Source: an uncultured Burkholderiales bacterium
Lineage (GTDB): Bacteria; Pseudomonadota; Gammaproteobacteria; Burkholderiales; Burkholderiaceae_C
NCBI GenBank assembly: GCA_937897495.1
Contig: CALCBL010000648.1
Location: 1-8,891, forward strand
Direction of reading: 5' to 3'
DNA length: 8,891 nucleotides
In this document: piece after piece, positions 1 through 6,091 of the stretch
How the letters are laid out: every line of letters begins with the position of its first letter
Position numbering within the stretch: position 1 is the first letter of the stretch
Position numbers and translations under genes: made by a program
The notes under the pieces: generated by a model
What the model was told of the DNA's origin: nothing
Seen by the model: only the letters and a program-made list of their open reading frames with translations
Databases searched by the model: none

Positions 1-389
1 TCCGCTTCTGCAGCAATCAGTGCGCGAGACAATTGCGTTTCTGAAAACTCAGGCTCTGCCGCCAACAAGATCAACACCTGATCTAGATTGGCTGCAAATG
101 ATTTGGTGCGAACTTCATCTCGCCTGTAAAAAAGATTTTTTCTGGCCAGCACACTTTCAATCGTGCCTTCGTCGGCAGCGGCTTGCCACCTCACACGATC
201 GCCCACCACGGACTGACTCTTCTTACCCCGTGGATGGCAAATGATGCGCGATCCATCATCCAACTCGACCACACAATGTCTGCCATGCGTAGCCACCACC
301 AAACCTGTGTTCATGGCCTCTTGCGAGGAGGCTACCAAGGCCTGTGCAGCCTTGGTCTTGGTGTGTGTGCGCTGATTAAGCTTGCGCAT
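1..389 (-). CDS. rsgA: Ribosome small subunit-dependent GTPase RsgA, N-terminal part (3' end outside window)
   Basis: RsgA is a circularly permuted GTPase that acts late in 30S subunit maturation. Reading the minus strand from an ATG at 389 gives 129 residues running off the left edge without a stop. A short basic lead is followed by an OB-fold-like segment (GLVVATHGRHCVVELDDG, then CHPRGKKSQSVVGDRVRW) and by the linker into the GTPase domain (RKNLFYRRDEVRTKSFAANLDQ, then a hydrophobic strand LILLAAEPEFSETQLSRALIAAE). This matches beta-proteobacterial RsgA. The GTP-binding motifs and the C-terminal zinc domain would lie outside the window. The start overlaps the 3' end of the M48 protease gene by 14 bases and no clear Shine-Dalgarno is visible, so translation is probably coupled. 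An in-frame TAG lies upstream at 401-403, so the start cannot lie much further out. Identity is secure; the exact start is probable. Confidence 0.93.
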   Translation of the reverse strand, partial: MRKLNQRTHTKTKAAQALVASSQEAMNTGLVVATHGRHCVVELDDGSRIICHPRGKKSQSVVGDRVRWQAAADEGTIESVLARKNLFYRRDEVRTKSFAANLDQVLILLAAEPEFSETQLSRALIAAEA

Positions 390-1641
390 GCTGCATGCGT
401 GCTAAGCGCAAACTGGCAGGAGGATGCGAATAGTAAAACTTCACATACAAAGGATCGGGCGTGAGGGTTGACGCATTGTCTTGGTACAACTTCAACAAGG
501 CAGTACCAAGGTCTGCCACAGGCGTTTGCGACACAGCATAGGCGTCCGCTTCGTACTCTTGGACCCTTGAGCGCCAAGAGGAAATGGGCGCCAACAGAAA
601 GGTGAACACTGGCACCACCAACATGAACAACAACAGTGCAACAGCCTCGTTGCCACTGGTCAAACTTGGGGTGACGCCCAAGCCTGTGTAAAACCAAATT
701 TGCTGTGAGGCAAAGCCCAACACGGCCAGACCCAGCAAACTCATTGCAAAACTGCTGAGCATCATTTTGAAGATATGTCGATGTTTGAAATGTCCCAACT
801 CATGCGCCAGCACCGCCTCCATTTCGGAAGGCGTGAGTTGCTTCAGCAAGGTGTCAAAAAATACCACCCGCTTGGTAGCGCCAAAGCCTGTGAAAAACGC
901 ATTAGAGTGTGCCGATCTTTTGCTGCCATCCATCACAAAGAAACCCTTGGCCTTAAATCCAGCACGCTGCATCAGCCCATTGACTCGCTCCTTCAATGCT
1001 TCATCCTCTAGCGGTGTGAATTGATTGAACAGGGGCATGATCACATTGGGGGCAATGGCCATCAAAAACAATTGCCAAAACACCAAGGTGCACCAAGTCC
1101 AGAACCACCAGTAAGCGCCGCCCACATTCATGAGCCACAACACCAATGCAATGAGAGGAACGCCCAGGACCAAGCCCAAAGCCAGGCCCTTGGCGGCGTC
1201 ACTTAACCACAATTTCCAAGTCATTTTGTTGAAACCAAACTTTTGTTCCAACACAAAAGTTTGATAAAGCGACAAAGGCAAATCTATCAGGCCGCCCACC
1301 AAGGCAAACGACAACACCAGCACCACCTGTTGCCATAGGCCTGGCGCCATGAGTTCCAGAATGAAATTATTCAGAGCACTCAAGCCACCCATCAGCGTCC
1401 AAGCAATGAGAACAGCGGCATCGACACCTATGTCAATTTGCGAGACTTTGGCTTTGGCCAAGGTGTAATCTGCCGCTTTCTGATGATCAGTCAATGAAAT
1501 TTGGCTTGCAAAAGCGGCCGGTACCTCACCTCGATGTCGTGCCACATGCCGCACTTGTCTGGCATTCAGCCAAAGCTTCAATAAAACGTTGGTCAGCAAA
1601 GCGCCCACCAAAAAATAAGTCAGAGTCAAAGTCGCATTCAT
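376..1641 (-). CDS. M48 family zinc metalloprotease, Ste24/CAAX-protease-like membrane protein
   Basis: A 421-residue integral membrane zinc protease. The metal site is HELGH at residues 280-284, with the third ligand expected at Glu362 in EYEAD (362-366). Other family marks are [15 protein letters not shown] (238-252) and SHPP (405-408) near the C terminus. Hydrophobic segments appear near residues 5-24, 72-95, 103-125, 150-172, 178-200, 295-316 and 332-352. The long N-terminal multi-span region makes it Ste24-like rather than HtpX-like, which is shorter. Eukaryotic Ste24 trims prenylated proteins; bacterial members probably serve membrane protein quality control, but the substrate here is unknown. 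It lies upstream of rsgA, overlapping it by 14 bases, and divergent from orn with 66 bases between the start codons. The ATG at 1641 has no good Shine-Dalgarno. The family call is firm; the physiological role is not. Confidence 0.93.
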   Translation of the reverse strand: MNATLTLTYFLVGALLTNVLLKLWLNARQVRHVARHRGEVPAAFASQISLTDHQKAADYTLAKAKVSQIDIGVDAAVLIAWTLMGGLSALNNFILELMAPGLWQQVVLVLSFALVGGLIDLPLSLYQTFVLEQKFGFNKMTWKLWLSDAAKGLALGLVLGVPLIALVLWLMNVGGAYWWFWTWCTLVFWQLFLMAIAPNVIMPLFNQFTPLEDEALKERVNGLMQRAGFKAKGFFVMDGSKRSAHSNAFFTGFGATKRVVFFDTLLKQLTPSEMEAVLAHELGHFKHRHIFKMMLSSFAMSLLGLAVLGFASQQIWFYTGLGVTPSLTSGNEAVALLLFMLVVPVFTFLLAPISSWRSRVQEYEADAYAVSQTPVADLGTALLKLYQDNASTLTPDPLYVKFYYSHPPASLRLARMQHAQA

Positions 1642-1648
1642 AGCCCGA

Positions 1649-1676
1649 AGTGTAGATCAGCCAACATCAGCGACAA
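1649..1676 (-). promoter_or_regulatory. Weak candidate promoter for the M48 protease gene
   Basis: On the minus strand TTGTCG (1676-1671) and TACACT (1654-1649) are 16 bases apart, each matching four of six consensus positions. Transcription would start near 1642, at or next to the ATG at 1641, so the mRNA would be almost leaderless. This is tentative because both boxes are imperfect. Confidence 0.25.
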
Positions 1677-1707
1677 TCTGAAGCTTTGGAAAAAGCCCCT
1701 TTTTGAC

Positions 1708-2307
1708 ATGACAGCACCTTCTTCAAACATCCCCGCCAATCAGCCCCAAGCCGAAGCGACCCTGGCCAAGTCAGACGAGAACTTGGTTTGGATCGATTGC
1801 GAAATGACGGGACTTGACCCTGAAAAGGAGCGTCTGCTTGAAATTGCGGTCGTTGTGACAGGCCCACATCTGACACCCCGAATAGAAGGTCCTGTGTGCG
1901 TTATTCACCAGAGCGACGAGCTGCTCGACAAGATGGATGCCTGGAACAAAGGAACTCATGGCAGGAGCGGCTTGATTGACAAAGTCAAAGCCTCTGCCAC
2001 CTCAGAGCAGGATGCAGAAGAAGCTATTTTGACCTTCATCAAGAAGTATGTGTCCAAAAATGCTTCACCACTTTGCGGCAACACCATCAGCCAAGACCGC
2101 CGATTTTTAGTCAAGTTCATGCCCAAATTAGAGGCCTACCTTCACTATCGAAATTTAGACGTCAGCACTCTGAAGGAGCTTTCCAAGCGTTGGAAACCCG
2201 AGGTTTTCAACAGCTTCAAGAAGCAACAAAAGCACACAGCCCTAGCGGATGTGCACGAATCCATCGAAGAATTGGCCCACTACAGAGAGCATTTCATTCG
2301 CCTTTGA
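1708..2307 (+). CDS. orn: Oligoribonuclease (DEDDh 3'-5' exoribonuclease)
   Basis: Orn degrades RNA fragments of two to a few nucleotides, including pGpG from cyclic-di-GMP breakdown, to mononucleotides and completes cytoplasmic mRNA decay. The 199-residue product carries all DEDDh catalytic residues: Asp30 and Glu32 in [10 protein letters not shown], Asp130 in [11 protein letters not shown], and His176 and Asp181 in [11 protein letters not shown]. The family-typical stretches [24 protein letters not shown] ([17 protein letters not shown]) and the terminal HYREHFIRL are present. It is about 18 residues longer than E. coli Orn because of an N-terminal extension (residues 1-24, rich in Ala, Pro, Gln and Ser). 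The only in-frame ATG before the first motif is at 1708, with a poor Shine-Dalgarno, so a non-ATG start slightly downstream is possible. The gene is divergent from the M48 gene and followed by the helicase on the same strand, with no evident terminator between them. Confidence 0.97.
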   Translation: MTAPSSNIPANQPQAEATLAKSDENLVWIDCEMTGLDPEKERLLEIAVVVTGPHLTPRIEGPVCVIHQSDELLDKMDAWNKGTHGRSGLIDKVKASATSEQDAEEAILTFIKKYVSKNASPLCGNTISQDRRFLVKFMPKLEAYLHYRNLDVSTLKELSKRWKPEVFNSFKKQQKHTALADVHESIEELAHYREHFIRL

Positions 2308-2353
2308 CCCTTGTTTGAATTGATTTCAGGGAAAACCCGCGCAACTTAAAAAA

Positions 2354-2403
2354 CTGTGCAATAATCAGCGGCTGTATTGCAAACAGGCCTTGTGCCGCAA
2401 TAC
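2354..2403 (+). repeat. Overlapping inverted repeats: two mutually exclusive hairpins sharing TATTGC
   Basis: Hairpin A pairs TGCAATA (2357-2363) with TATTGCA (2375-2381). It extends inward by CAG/CTG (2366-2368 with 2372-2374) around a CGG loop, and outward by CTG/CAG (2354-2356 with 2384-2386), giving 13 base pairs with two-base bulges. Hairpin B pairs GTATTGC (2374-2380) with GCAATAC (2397-2403) and GGC (2386-2388) with GCC (2394-2396). Both use 2375-2380, so only one can form at a time. Neither is followed by a U run. As DNA the same repeats could be operator half-sites. Confidence 0.5.
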
Positions 2404-2426
2404 TTGTGCATCACCCTTCACGCCTT

Positions 2427-2446
2427 TGACTCACTGATAAGAGTCA
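2427..2446 (+). repeat. Small hairpin TGACTC/GAGTCA
   Basis: TGACTC (2427-2432) and GAGTCA (2441-2446) are exact inverted repeats around an eight-base loop. There is no U run, so it is not a normal intrinsic terminator. It may be part of the helicase leader structure. Confidence 0.35.
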
Positions 2447-2506
2447 CTCGACTGGAAAAGATGGGCCCGACATCATGTCAAACCCACTCTCTTCAAACAG
2501 CACCGA

Positions 2507-2547
2507 GCTCCGTTTGATGGTTGATGTTTTTTAACCATGAACGGCGC
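2507..2547 (+). promoter_or_regulatory. Long imperfect hairpin enclosing the upstream ATG at 2537
   Basis: The core stem is ATGGTT (2517-2522) with AACCAT (2533-2538) around a ten-base T-rich loop. It continues outward as CCGTT (2510-2514) with AACGG (2540-2544), then GC with GC (2507-2508 with 2546-2547) past one mismatch, for about 13 Watson-Crick pairs. The upstream candidate start codon (2537-2539) lies in the 3' arm and would be largely paired. This could control helicase translation or simply be leader structure before the ATG at 2585. Confidence 0.45.
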
Positions 2548-2584
2548 CACCGCAAATCTTGCGGACGTCCGTGCGAGAAAAAAT

Positions 2585-4600
2585 ATGACTGACGCTTTTG
2601 AAGTGCAGGCCGACTTGTCGCCTGCGCAATCCTCTACGAACGAAACTTTCGTGACCGAAACATTGGCGCTTGATGCAGCCGATGTCAATGACAACGAAGC
2701 CATCGATGCCGAGATCACGCCCGAGCAGCCCAATGGTTTTGTGCTGTTGGGCTTGGCACCAGAATTGGTCCAAGCTGTGGCCGACCTTGGCTACACACAA
2801 CCCACACCCGTTCAGCTCAAAGCCATTCCCTTGGCCTTGCCCAAAGAAACCTTGGGTGAAGCACATCGCTACATCGACCTGATGGTTTCAAGCCAAACTG
2901 GCAGCGGCAAAACAGCTGCTTTCTTGCTGCCGGTGTTGCACACCTTGCTACAAGAAATGGCCGCTGAAGAAGAGGCCGAGCGCGCTGCATTTGCACAAGC
3001 CTGCTCAGACGCTGCCGCCAATGGCGAGCCAGCACCCAAGCGCCCCAAGCGCAAAGACCCCACCAACTCACGCAACTTCAAAGCGCCCACACCTGGCGCC
3101 CTGATTGTTTGCCCTACTCGTGAATTGGCCCAACAAGTGGCGCACGATGCCATCGATTTGGTCAAGCATTGCCGCGGCTTGCGCGTGGCCAACATTGTGG
3201 GCGGTATGCCTTACCAGTTGCAAATTGCCAAACTGCAAAATGCCAACTTGGTGGTGGCCACACCGGGCCGTTTGCTCGACTTGCAACGCTCCATGCAAAT
3301 CAAACTCGACAAGGTCAAATTCTTAGTGGTTGACGAAGCCGACCGCATGTTGGACCTGGGCTTCTCTGACGACCTGGCCGACATCAACCAACTCACCAGC
3401 CAACGCCAGCAAACCATGATGTTCAGCGCCACTTTTGCGCCGCGCATTCAGCAGTTGGCCATGCGCGTCATGCACGACGGCGGTTCATCGGTTCAAAAAA
3501 TCCAAATCGATTCACCCCAAGAAAAGCACAGCAACATCAAACAAGTTTTGTTCTGGGCCGACAACGCACAACACAAACGCAAGTTGCTTGACCATTGGTT
3601 GCGTGATGCCTCCATCAACCAAGCCATTGTGTTTGCCAGCACCCAAATCGAGTGCGACGGTTTAGCCGCAGACTTGCAACAAGATGGTTTTGATGCCGTT
3701 GCTTTGCACGGCGCTTTGAGCCAAGGCTTGCGCAATCGCCGCCTGATGGCTTTGCGCAACGGCCAAGTTCAAATCTTGGTCGCCACCGATGTAGCAGCCC
3801 GCGGCATTGACGTGCCCACCATCACGCACGTGTTCAACTTTGGTTTGCCCATGAAGGCCGAAGACTACACCCACCGCATTGGCCGTACAGGTCGTGCAGG
3901 TCGCGATGGCTTGGCCATCACCTTTGCTGAAATTCGCGATCGTCGCAAAATTTTGGACATTGAGGCCTACAGCCGTCAACCGTTCAAAGCTGAAGTCATT
4001 CCCGGCATGGAGCCCAAACAAAACTTCCCCGAAAGCCGTCCAGGCGGCCGAGGCGGCAATGACCGCGGCGACCGTGGTGGCCGTGGTCGCCCATTTGGTG
4101 GCGGCGGCGGATTTGGCGGCAATCGCGGTGGTGATCGTTTTGAATCTCGTGGCGCACCCCGCTTTGAAGGCAATCGTGGCGGTGATCGCTTCGAAGGCCG
4201 TGGCGATCGTTTTGAAAACCGTGGTGCACCGGCTCCTCGCTTTGAAGGACGCCCTGAAGGTCGCGGCGATTTCCGTCCAGAAGCTCGCCCAGAAGGCCGT
4301 TTTGAGCCACGGGGTGATTTCCGCGGCGAACAACGCAGTTTCGCACCTCGCGGTGGTGAAGCCCGCTTTGAGCCACGTGGCGATCAGCGCCCCGACAATC
4401 GCGGCGGCGACCGCTTCGACTCACGCGACAGCCGTGCCCCACGCGCACCAAGCCGTGACAATGCTCGCGGCGGTGCCAGCGATCGTCCTGCACGCGGCCC
4501 TAAAGTCATGGGTGCTGGCAACTTCAAGCCACACAATGCCGGTGGTCATGCAGCACCCAAGCGCACTGGCGCTAAAGTGTTGAAAATCACACGCGGTTAA
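2585..4600 (+). CDS. DEAD-box ATP-dependent RNA helicase with RGG-rich C-terminal tail (RhlE-like)
   Basis: This enzyme remodels RNA using ATP, probably in ribosome assembly, mRNA decay or cold growth. From the ATG at 2585 it has 671 residues, versus roughly 400-500 for many bacterial RhlE-type proteins. Motifs in order: Q motif around Phe52-Gln77; motif I SQTGSGKT (103-110); PTREL (177-181); TPGR (226-229); DEAD (250-253); SAT (281-283); VATDVAARGID (399-409); HRIGRTGRAGR (430-440). All catalytic motifs are intact. A charged insert of about 48 residues (123-170: acidic, then PKRPKRKD) separates motif I from PTREL. The tail from about residue 477 is an Arg/Gly/Phe/Glu repeat region likely to bind RNA. 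The start at 2585 is preferred because GAG lies seven bases upstream and MTD resembles starts I recall in related proteins. The ATG at 2537 is in frame, adds 16 residues and lacks a Shine-Dalgarno. The DEAD-box family is certain; the RhlE-like subgroup is likely. Confidence 0.95.
   Translation: MTDAFEVQADLSPAQSSTNETFVTETLALDAADVNDNEAIDAEITPEQPNGFVLLGLAPELVQAVADLGYTQPTPVQLKAIPLALPKETLGEAHRYIDLMVSSQTGSGKTAAFLLPVLHTLLQEMAAEEEAERAAFAQACSDAAANGEPAPKRPKRKDPTNSRNFKAPTPGALIVCPTRELAQQVAHDAIDLVKHCRGLRVANIVGGMPYQLQIAKLQNANLVVATPGRLLDLQRSMQIKLDKVKFLVVDEADRMLDLGFSDDLADINQLTSQRQQTMMFSATFAPRIQQLAMRVMHDGGSSVQKIQIDSPQEKHSNIKQVLFWADNAQHKRKLLDHWLRDASINQAIVFASTQIECDGLAADLQQDGFDAVALHGALSQGLRNRRLMALRNGQVQILVATDVAARGIDVPTITHVFNFGLPMKAEDYTHRIGRTGRAGRDGLAITFAEIRDRRKILDIEAYSRQPFKAEVIPGMEPKQNFPESRPGGRGGNDRGDRGGRGRPFGGGGGFGGNRGGDRFESRGAPRFEGNRGGDRFEGRGDRFENRGAPAPRFEGRPEGRGDFRPEARPEGRFEPRGDFRGEQRSFAPRGGEARFEPRGDQRPDNRGGDRFDSRDSRAPRAPSRDNARGGASDRPARGPKVMGAGNFKPHNAGGHAAPKRTGAKVLKITRG
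4019..4500 (+). repeat. Repeats coding for the RGG/RFE-rich helicase tail
   Basis: Degenerate in-frame repeats encode alternating RGG, GGDRFE, RGAPRFEG and PRGD units. I count seven RGG and seven RFE triplets plus one RFD. The codons vary between copies (ttt/ttc, cgt/cgc), suggesting older protein-level repetition rather than recent DNA duplication. Because of the skewed composition, long open frames appear by chance in other frames and on the opposite strand here. Confidence 0.8.
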
Positions 4601-4612
4601 TTCTCGTACCCC

Positions 4613-4636
4613 ACGCCCCTGCCAAAACAGGGGCGT
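4613..4636 (+). terminator. Perfect 9-bp hairpin just after the helicase gene
   Basis: ACGCCCCTG (4613-4621) and CAGGGGCGT (4628-4636) form a perfect stem with a CCAAAA loop, beginning 13 bases after the helicase stop. It is followed by A rather than T on the plus strand, so alone it is not a canonical terminator. It may protect the mRNA 3' end or reinforce the adjacent terminator. Confidence 0.55.
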
Positions 4637-4674
4637 AAAAAAACCGCCTTGGCGCAAGCCTTGGCGGTTTTTTT
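4637..4674. terminator. Bidirectional intrinsic terminator between helicase and rplS
   Basis: Seven A (4637-4643), CCGCC (4644-4648), an inner GGC-GCAA-GCC, GGCGG (4663-4667) and seven T (4668-4674) form a GC-rich hairpin with a U run when read from either strand. It lies between convergent genes, so it can end both the helicase transcript and the ribosomal operon transcript. Two TT/TT mismatches interrupt the stem. Confidence 0.88.
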
Positions 4675-4707
4675 AATGAGGGCCCCAGAAGGGCCACTGG
4701 ACTCAGA

Positions 4708-5094
4708 TTACGCTGCAACTGCTGCTGTTTTAACAGCGCGTTGTGGCAACTTTTCTTTGATACGCGCAGACTTGCCGCTGCGATCACGCAAATAGTACAA
4801 CTTGGCGCGGCGAACATCGCCACGGCGTTTGACTTCAATGTTGGCAATCAGGGGGCTGTATGTTTGGAACGTACGCTCCACGCCTTCACCACTTGAAATT
4901 TTGCGAACAGTGAAACCACTGTTCAAGCCGCGATTGCGCTTGGCAATCACAACACCTTCATAAGCCTGAACACGCTTGCGTGTACCTTCAACCACATTGA
5001 CGCTAACGATCACGGTGTCACCAGGCATGAAGTCAGGAATGGTTTTACCCAAACGGGCAATTTCTTCCATCTCGAGAGTTTGAATCAAATTCAT
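4708..5094 (-). CDS. rplS: 50S ribosomal protein L19
   Basis: L19 is a large-subunit protein at the interface with the 30S subunit. The 128-residue product begins [22 protein letters not shown] and contains the family signatures [24 protein letters not shown], the [17 protein letters not shown] stretch, and the basic [26 protein letters not shown] tail. It exceeds E. coli L19 (115 residues) by a short alanine-rich C terminus (KTAAVAA). A short AGAG lies about six bases upstream of the ATG. It is the last gene of the rpsP-rimM-trmD-rplS order, but 185 bases separate it from trmD. That gap contains a good promoter and a hairpin leader, suggesting partly independent expression. Transcription ends at the shared terminator at 4637-4674. 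Confidence 0.98.
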   Translation of the reverse strand: MNLIQTLEMEEIARLGKTIPDFMPGDTVIVSVNVVEGTRKRVQAYEGVVIAKRNRGLNSGFTVRKISSGEGVERTFQTYSPLIANIEVKRRGDVRRAKLYYLRDRSGKSARIKEKLPQRAVKTAAVAA

Positions 5095-5155
5095 TGTGAG
5101 CTCTTTCGTCTATCGATCTTGCACAACGCTACGCTAAAGGCAGTTTCTATGCTGA

Positions 5156-5190
5156 TTGCACTTGGCCACAAAAGCCAAATTCAAGCGCAA
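5156..5190 (-). promoter_or_regulatory. Hairpin in the rplS leader
   Basis: On the minus strand TTGCGCTTG (5190-5182) pairs with CAAGTGCAA (5164-5156) over nine positions with one G-U pair. An overlapping alternative, TTGGC with GCCAA, lies within it. It falls about 60 bases upstream of the rplS ATG, inside the leader expected from the promoter at 5225-5253. A role in L19 autoregulation is possible but is inference. Confidence 0.4.
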
Positions 5191-5224
5191 CAACTGCGGC
5201 GGGCAGAGGATCGAAAAGCCTTTG

Positions 5225-5253
5225 ATTATATCTTTCTTTTTGAGCCATTTGAA
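5225..5253 (-). promoter_or_regulatory. Candidate sigma-70 promoter for rplS
   Basis: On the minus strand a perfect -10 TATAAT (5230-5225) is preceded, 17 bases away, by TTCAAA (5253-5248), four of six matches to the -35 consensus. Transcription would start near 5218, giving a leader of about 120 bases before the rplS ATG at 5094. Confidence 0.65.
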
Positions 5254-5272
5254 GCCCTCCTCACCCGAGGGC
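5254..5272 (-). repeat. Hairpin just after trmD
   Basis: GCCCTC and GAGGGC (5254-5259 and 5267-5272) form a perfect six-pair stem with a seven-base loop, seven bases past the trmD stop and abutting the rplS -35 box. Without a U run it is not a standard terminator. It could weaken read-through into rplS or block 3' decay of the upstream mRNA. Confidence 0.4.
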
Positions 5273-5279
5273 AAGCAAG

Positions 5280-6074
5280 TTAATTCGATTTGGATTCAAC
5301 CAAGCCAGAGGCACCCAAACTAAATAAAAAGTTTTCATCTTGGGTGCTCAATTTACCAGCCAGCCTAGCACCCACAATCAAATCGGGTCTGTATTTTTGG
5401 GTCAGCACCAAACTTTGTTGGCGGCGCCACTTGGTAATTTCAGCGTGATGCCCCGACATCAACACAGGCGGAACCGTGATGTCCTTCCACACTTCGGGGC
5501 GCGTGAAATGTCCACAATCCAACAAGCCATCCAGCGCGGGGTTAAAGCTGTCCATTTGATGACTGCCCTCGTCATTGAGCACGCCAGGCTGTAAGCGCGC
5601 GACAGCATCCAAGAGAGCGATGGCTGCAATCTCGCCGCCCGACAACACAAAGTCACCCAAACTGACTTGAACATCGACATGCGCATCAATGAAGCGCTGA
5701 TCCAATCCTTCATACCGGCCGCAAATTAAGATGGCCCCATCACTTTGGGACCACTCTTCAACACCGGCATGGTTCAGTGGCTGGCCAATAGGCGAAAACA
5801 AGACCACCGGCACAGGTTTTTCAGAAGGGTTCTTGAGCGCCCTGTCATGGCGAATGGCCTGCAAACATTTTTCAAGCGGCTCAGCCAACATGACCATGCC
5901 TGGGCCGCCGCCAAAAGGGCGATCGTCCACACGGCGGTAAGTGCCATCGGCGTAATCACGGAGTTGCCAAAGTTTCAGTTCGACGGCGCCCGTTTCAAAG
6001 GCACGGCGGTTGATGCCTGCGCTTAAAAAAGGTGCGAAAAGTTCAGGAAAAAGGGTGATAACGTCAAAGCGCAT
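5280..6074 (-). CDS. trmD: tRNA (guanine-37-N1)-methyltransferase TrmD
   Basis: TrmD transfers a methyl group from S-adenosylmethionine to N1 of G37 next to the anticodon, preventing +1 frameshifting. The 264-residue product starts MRFDVITLFPELF and carries PFGGGPGMVM (53-62), the knot-region motif CGRYEGLDQR (118-127) and SLGDFVLSGGE (138-148). Asp175 in DSF and Arg160 correspond to the catalytic Asp and Arg described for enterobacterial TrmD, judged by motif alignment. Also present are LLDCGHFTRPEVW and the PPVLMSGHHAEI stretch. Length is normal for the family. A Shine-Dalgarno (AAGGG) lies about seven bases upstream of the ATG, and the start is 17 bases after the rimM stop, indicating co-transcription with rimM and rpsP. 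Confidence 0.98.
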   Translation of the reverse strand: MRFDVITLFPELFAPFLSAGINRRAFETGAVELKLWQLRDYADGTYRRVDDRPFGGGPGMVMLAEPLEKCLQAIRHDRALKNPSEKPVPVVLFSPIGQPLNHAGVEEWSQSDGAILICGRYEGLDQRFIDAHVDVQVSLGDFVLSGGEIAAIALLDAVARLQPGVLNDEGSHQMDSFNPALDGLLDCGHFTRPEVWKDITVPPVLMSGHHAEITKWRRQQSLVLTQKYRPDLIVGARLAGKLSTQDENFLFSLGASGLVESKSN

Positions 6075-6091
6075 GACTTGCCCTTACCTGC

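Larger units (their letters stand above)
2308..2584 (+). promoter_or_regulatory. Structured region between orn and the DEAD-box helicase gene (probable leader)
   Basis: This gap has no credible gene but several inverted repeats, listed separately: two mutually exclusive hairpins (2354-2403), a small hairpin (2427-2446) and a long imperfect hairpin (2507-2547). No strong promoter stands out. TTGCAA (2377-2382) followed 16 bases later by AATACT (2399-2404) is a weak candidate, and TTGACT at 2426 has no matching -10. No terminator with a U run follows orn, so read-through from orn is possible. Long structured leaders are known upstream of some cold-induced RNA helicase genes; applying that here is inference. 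Confidence 0.45.

Noticed and set aside
383..397. GCATGC repeated twice with one base between at the M48/rsgA overlap
   Set aside because: It lies inside overlapping coding sequence and is explained by the codons; nothing suggests a binding site.
20..464. Two plus-strand open frames opposite rsgA and the end of the M48 gene
   Set aside because: Both lie antisense to recognisable protein-coding sequence, lack family motifs and have no promoter or Shine-Dalgarno evidence.
1690..1704. AAAAA-GCCCC-TTTTT inverted repeat before orn
   Set aside because: A five-pair all-AT stem is too weak to be a terminator or a convincing control element.
1703..1731. TTGACA at the orn start codon as a -35 box
   Set aside because: No acceptable -10 lies 16-18 bases downstream, and the transcript would begin inside orn.
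2329..2338. GGGAAAACCC after orn as a terminator
   Set aside because: A three-pair stem without a T run is not enough to support termination.
3662..4583. Long open frames of 165-234 codons in other frames and on the minus strand under the helicase tail
   Set aside because: They are shadows of the skewed Arg/Gly repeat codons. Their translations are low-complexity Ala/Thr/Val or Arg/His runs without domains, and the helicase frame is clearly the real one.
5080..5283. 67-codon plus-strand open frame in the trmD-rplS gap
   Set aside because: It is antisense to the rplS promoter and leader, overlaps the rplS start and has no recognisable protein features.
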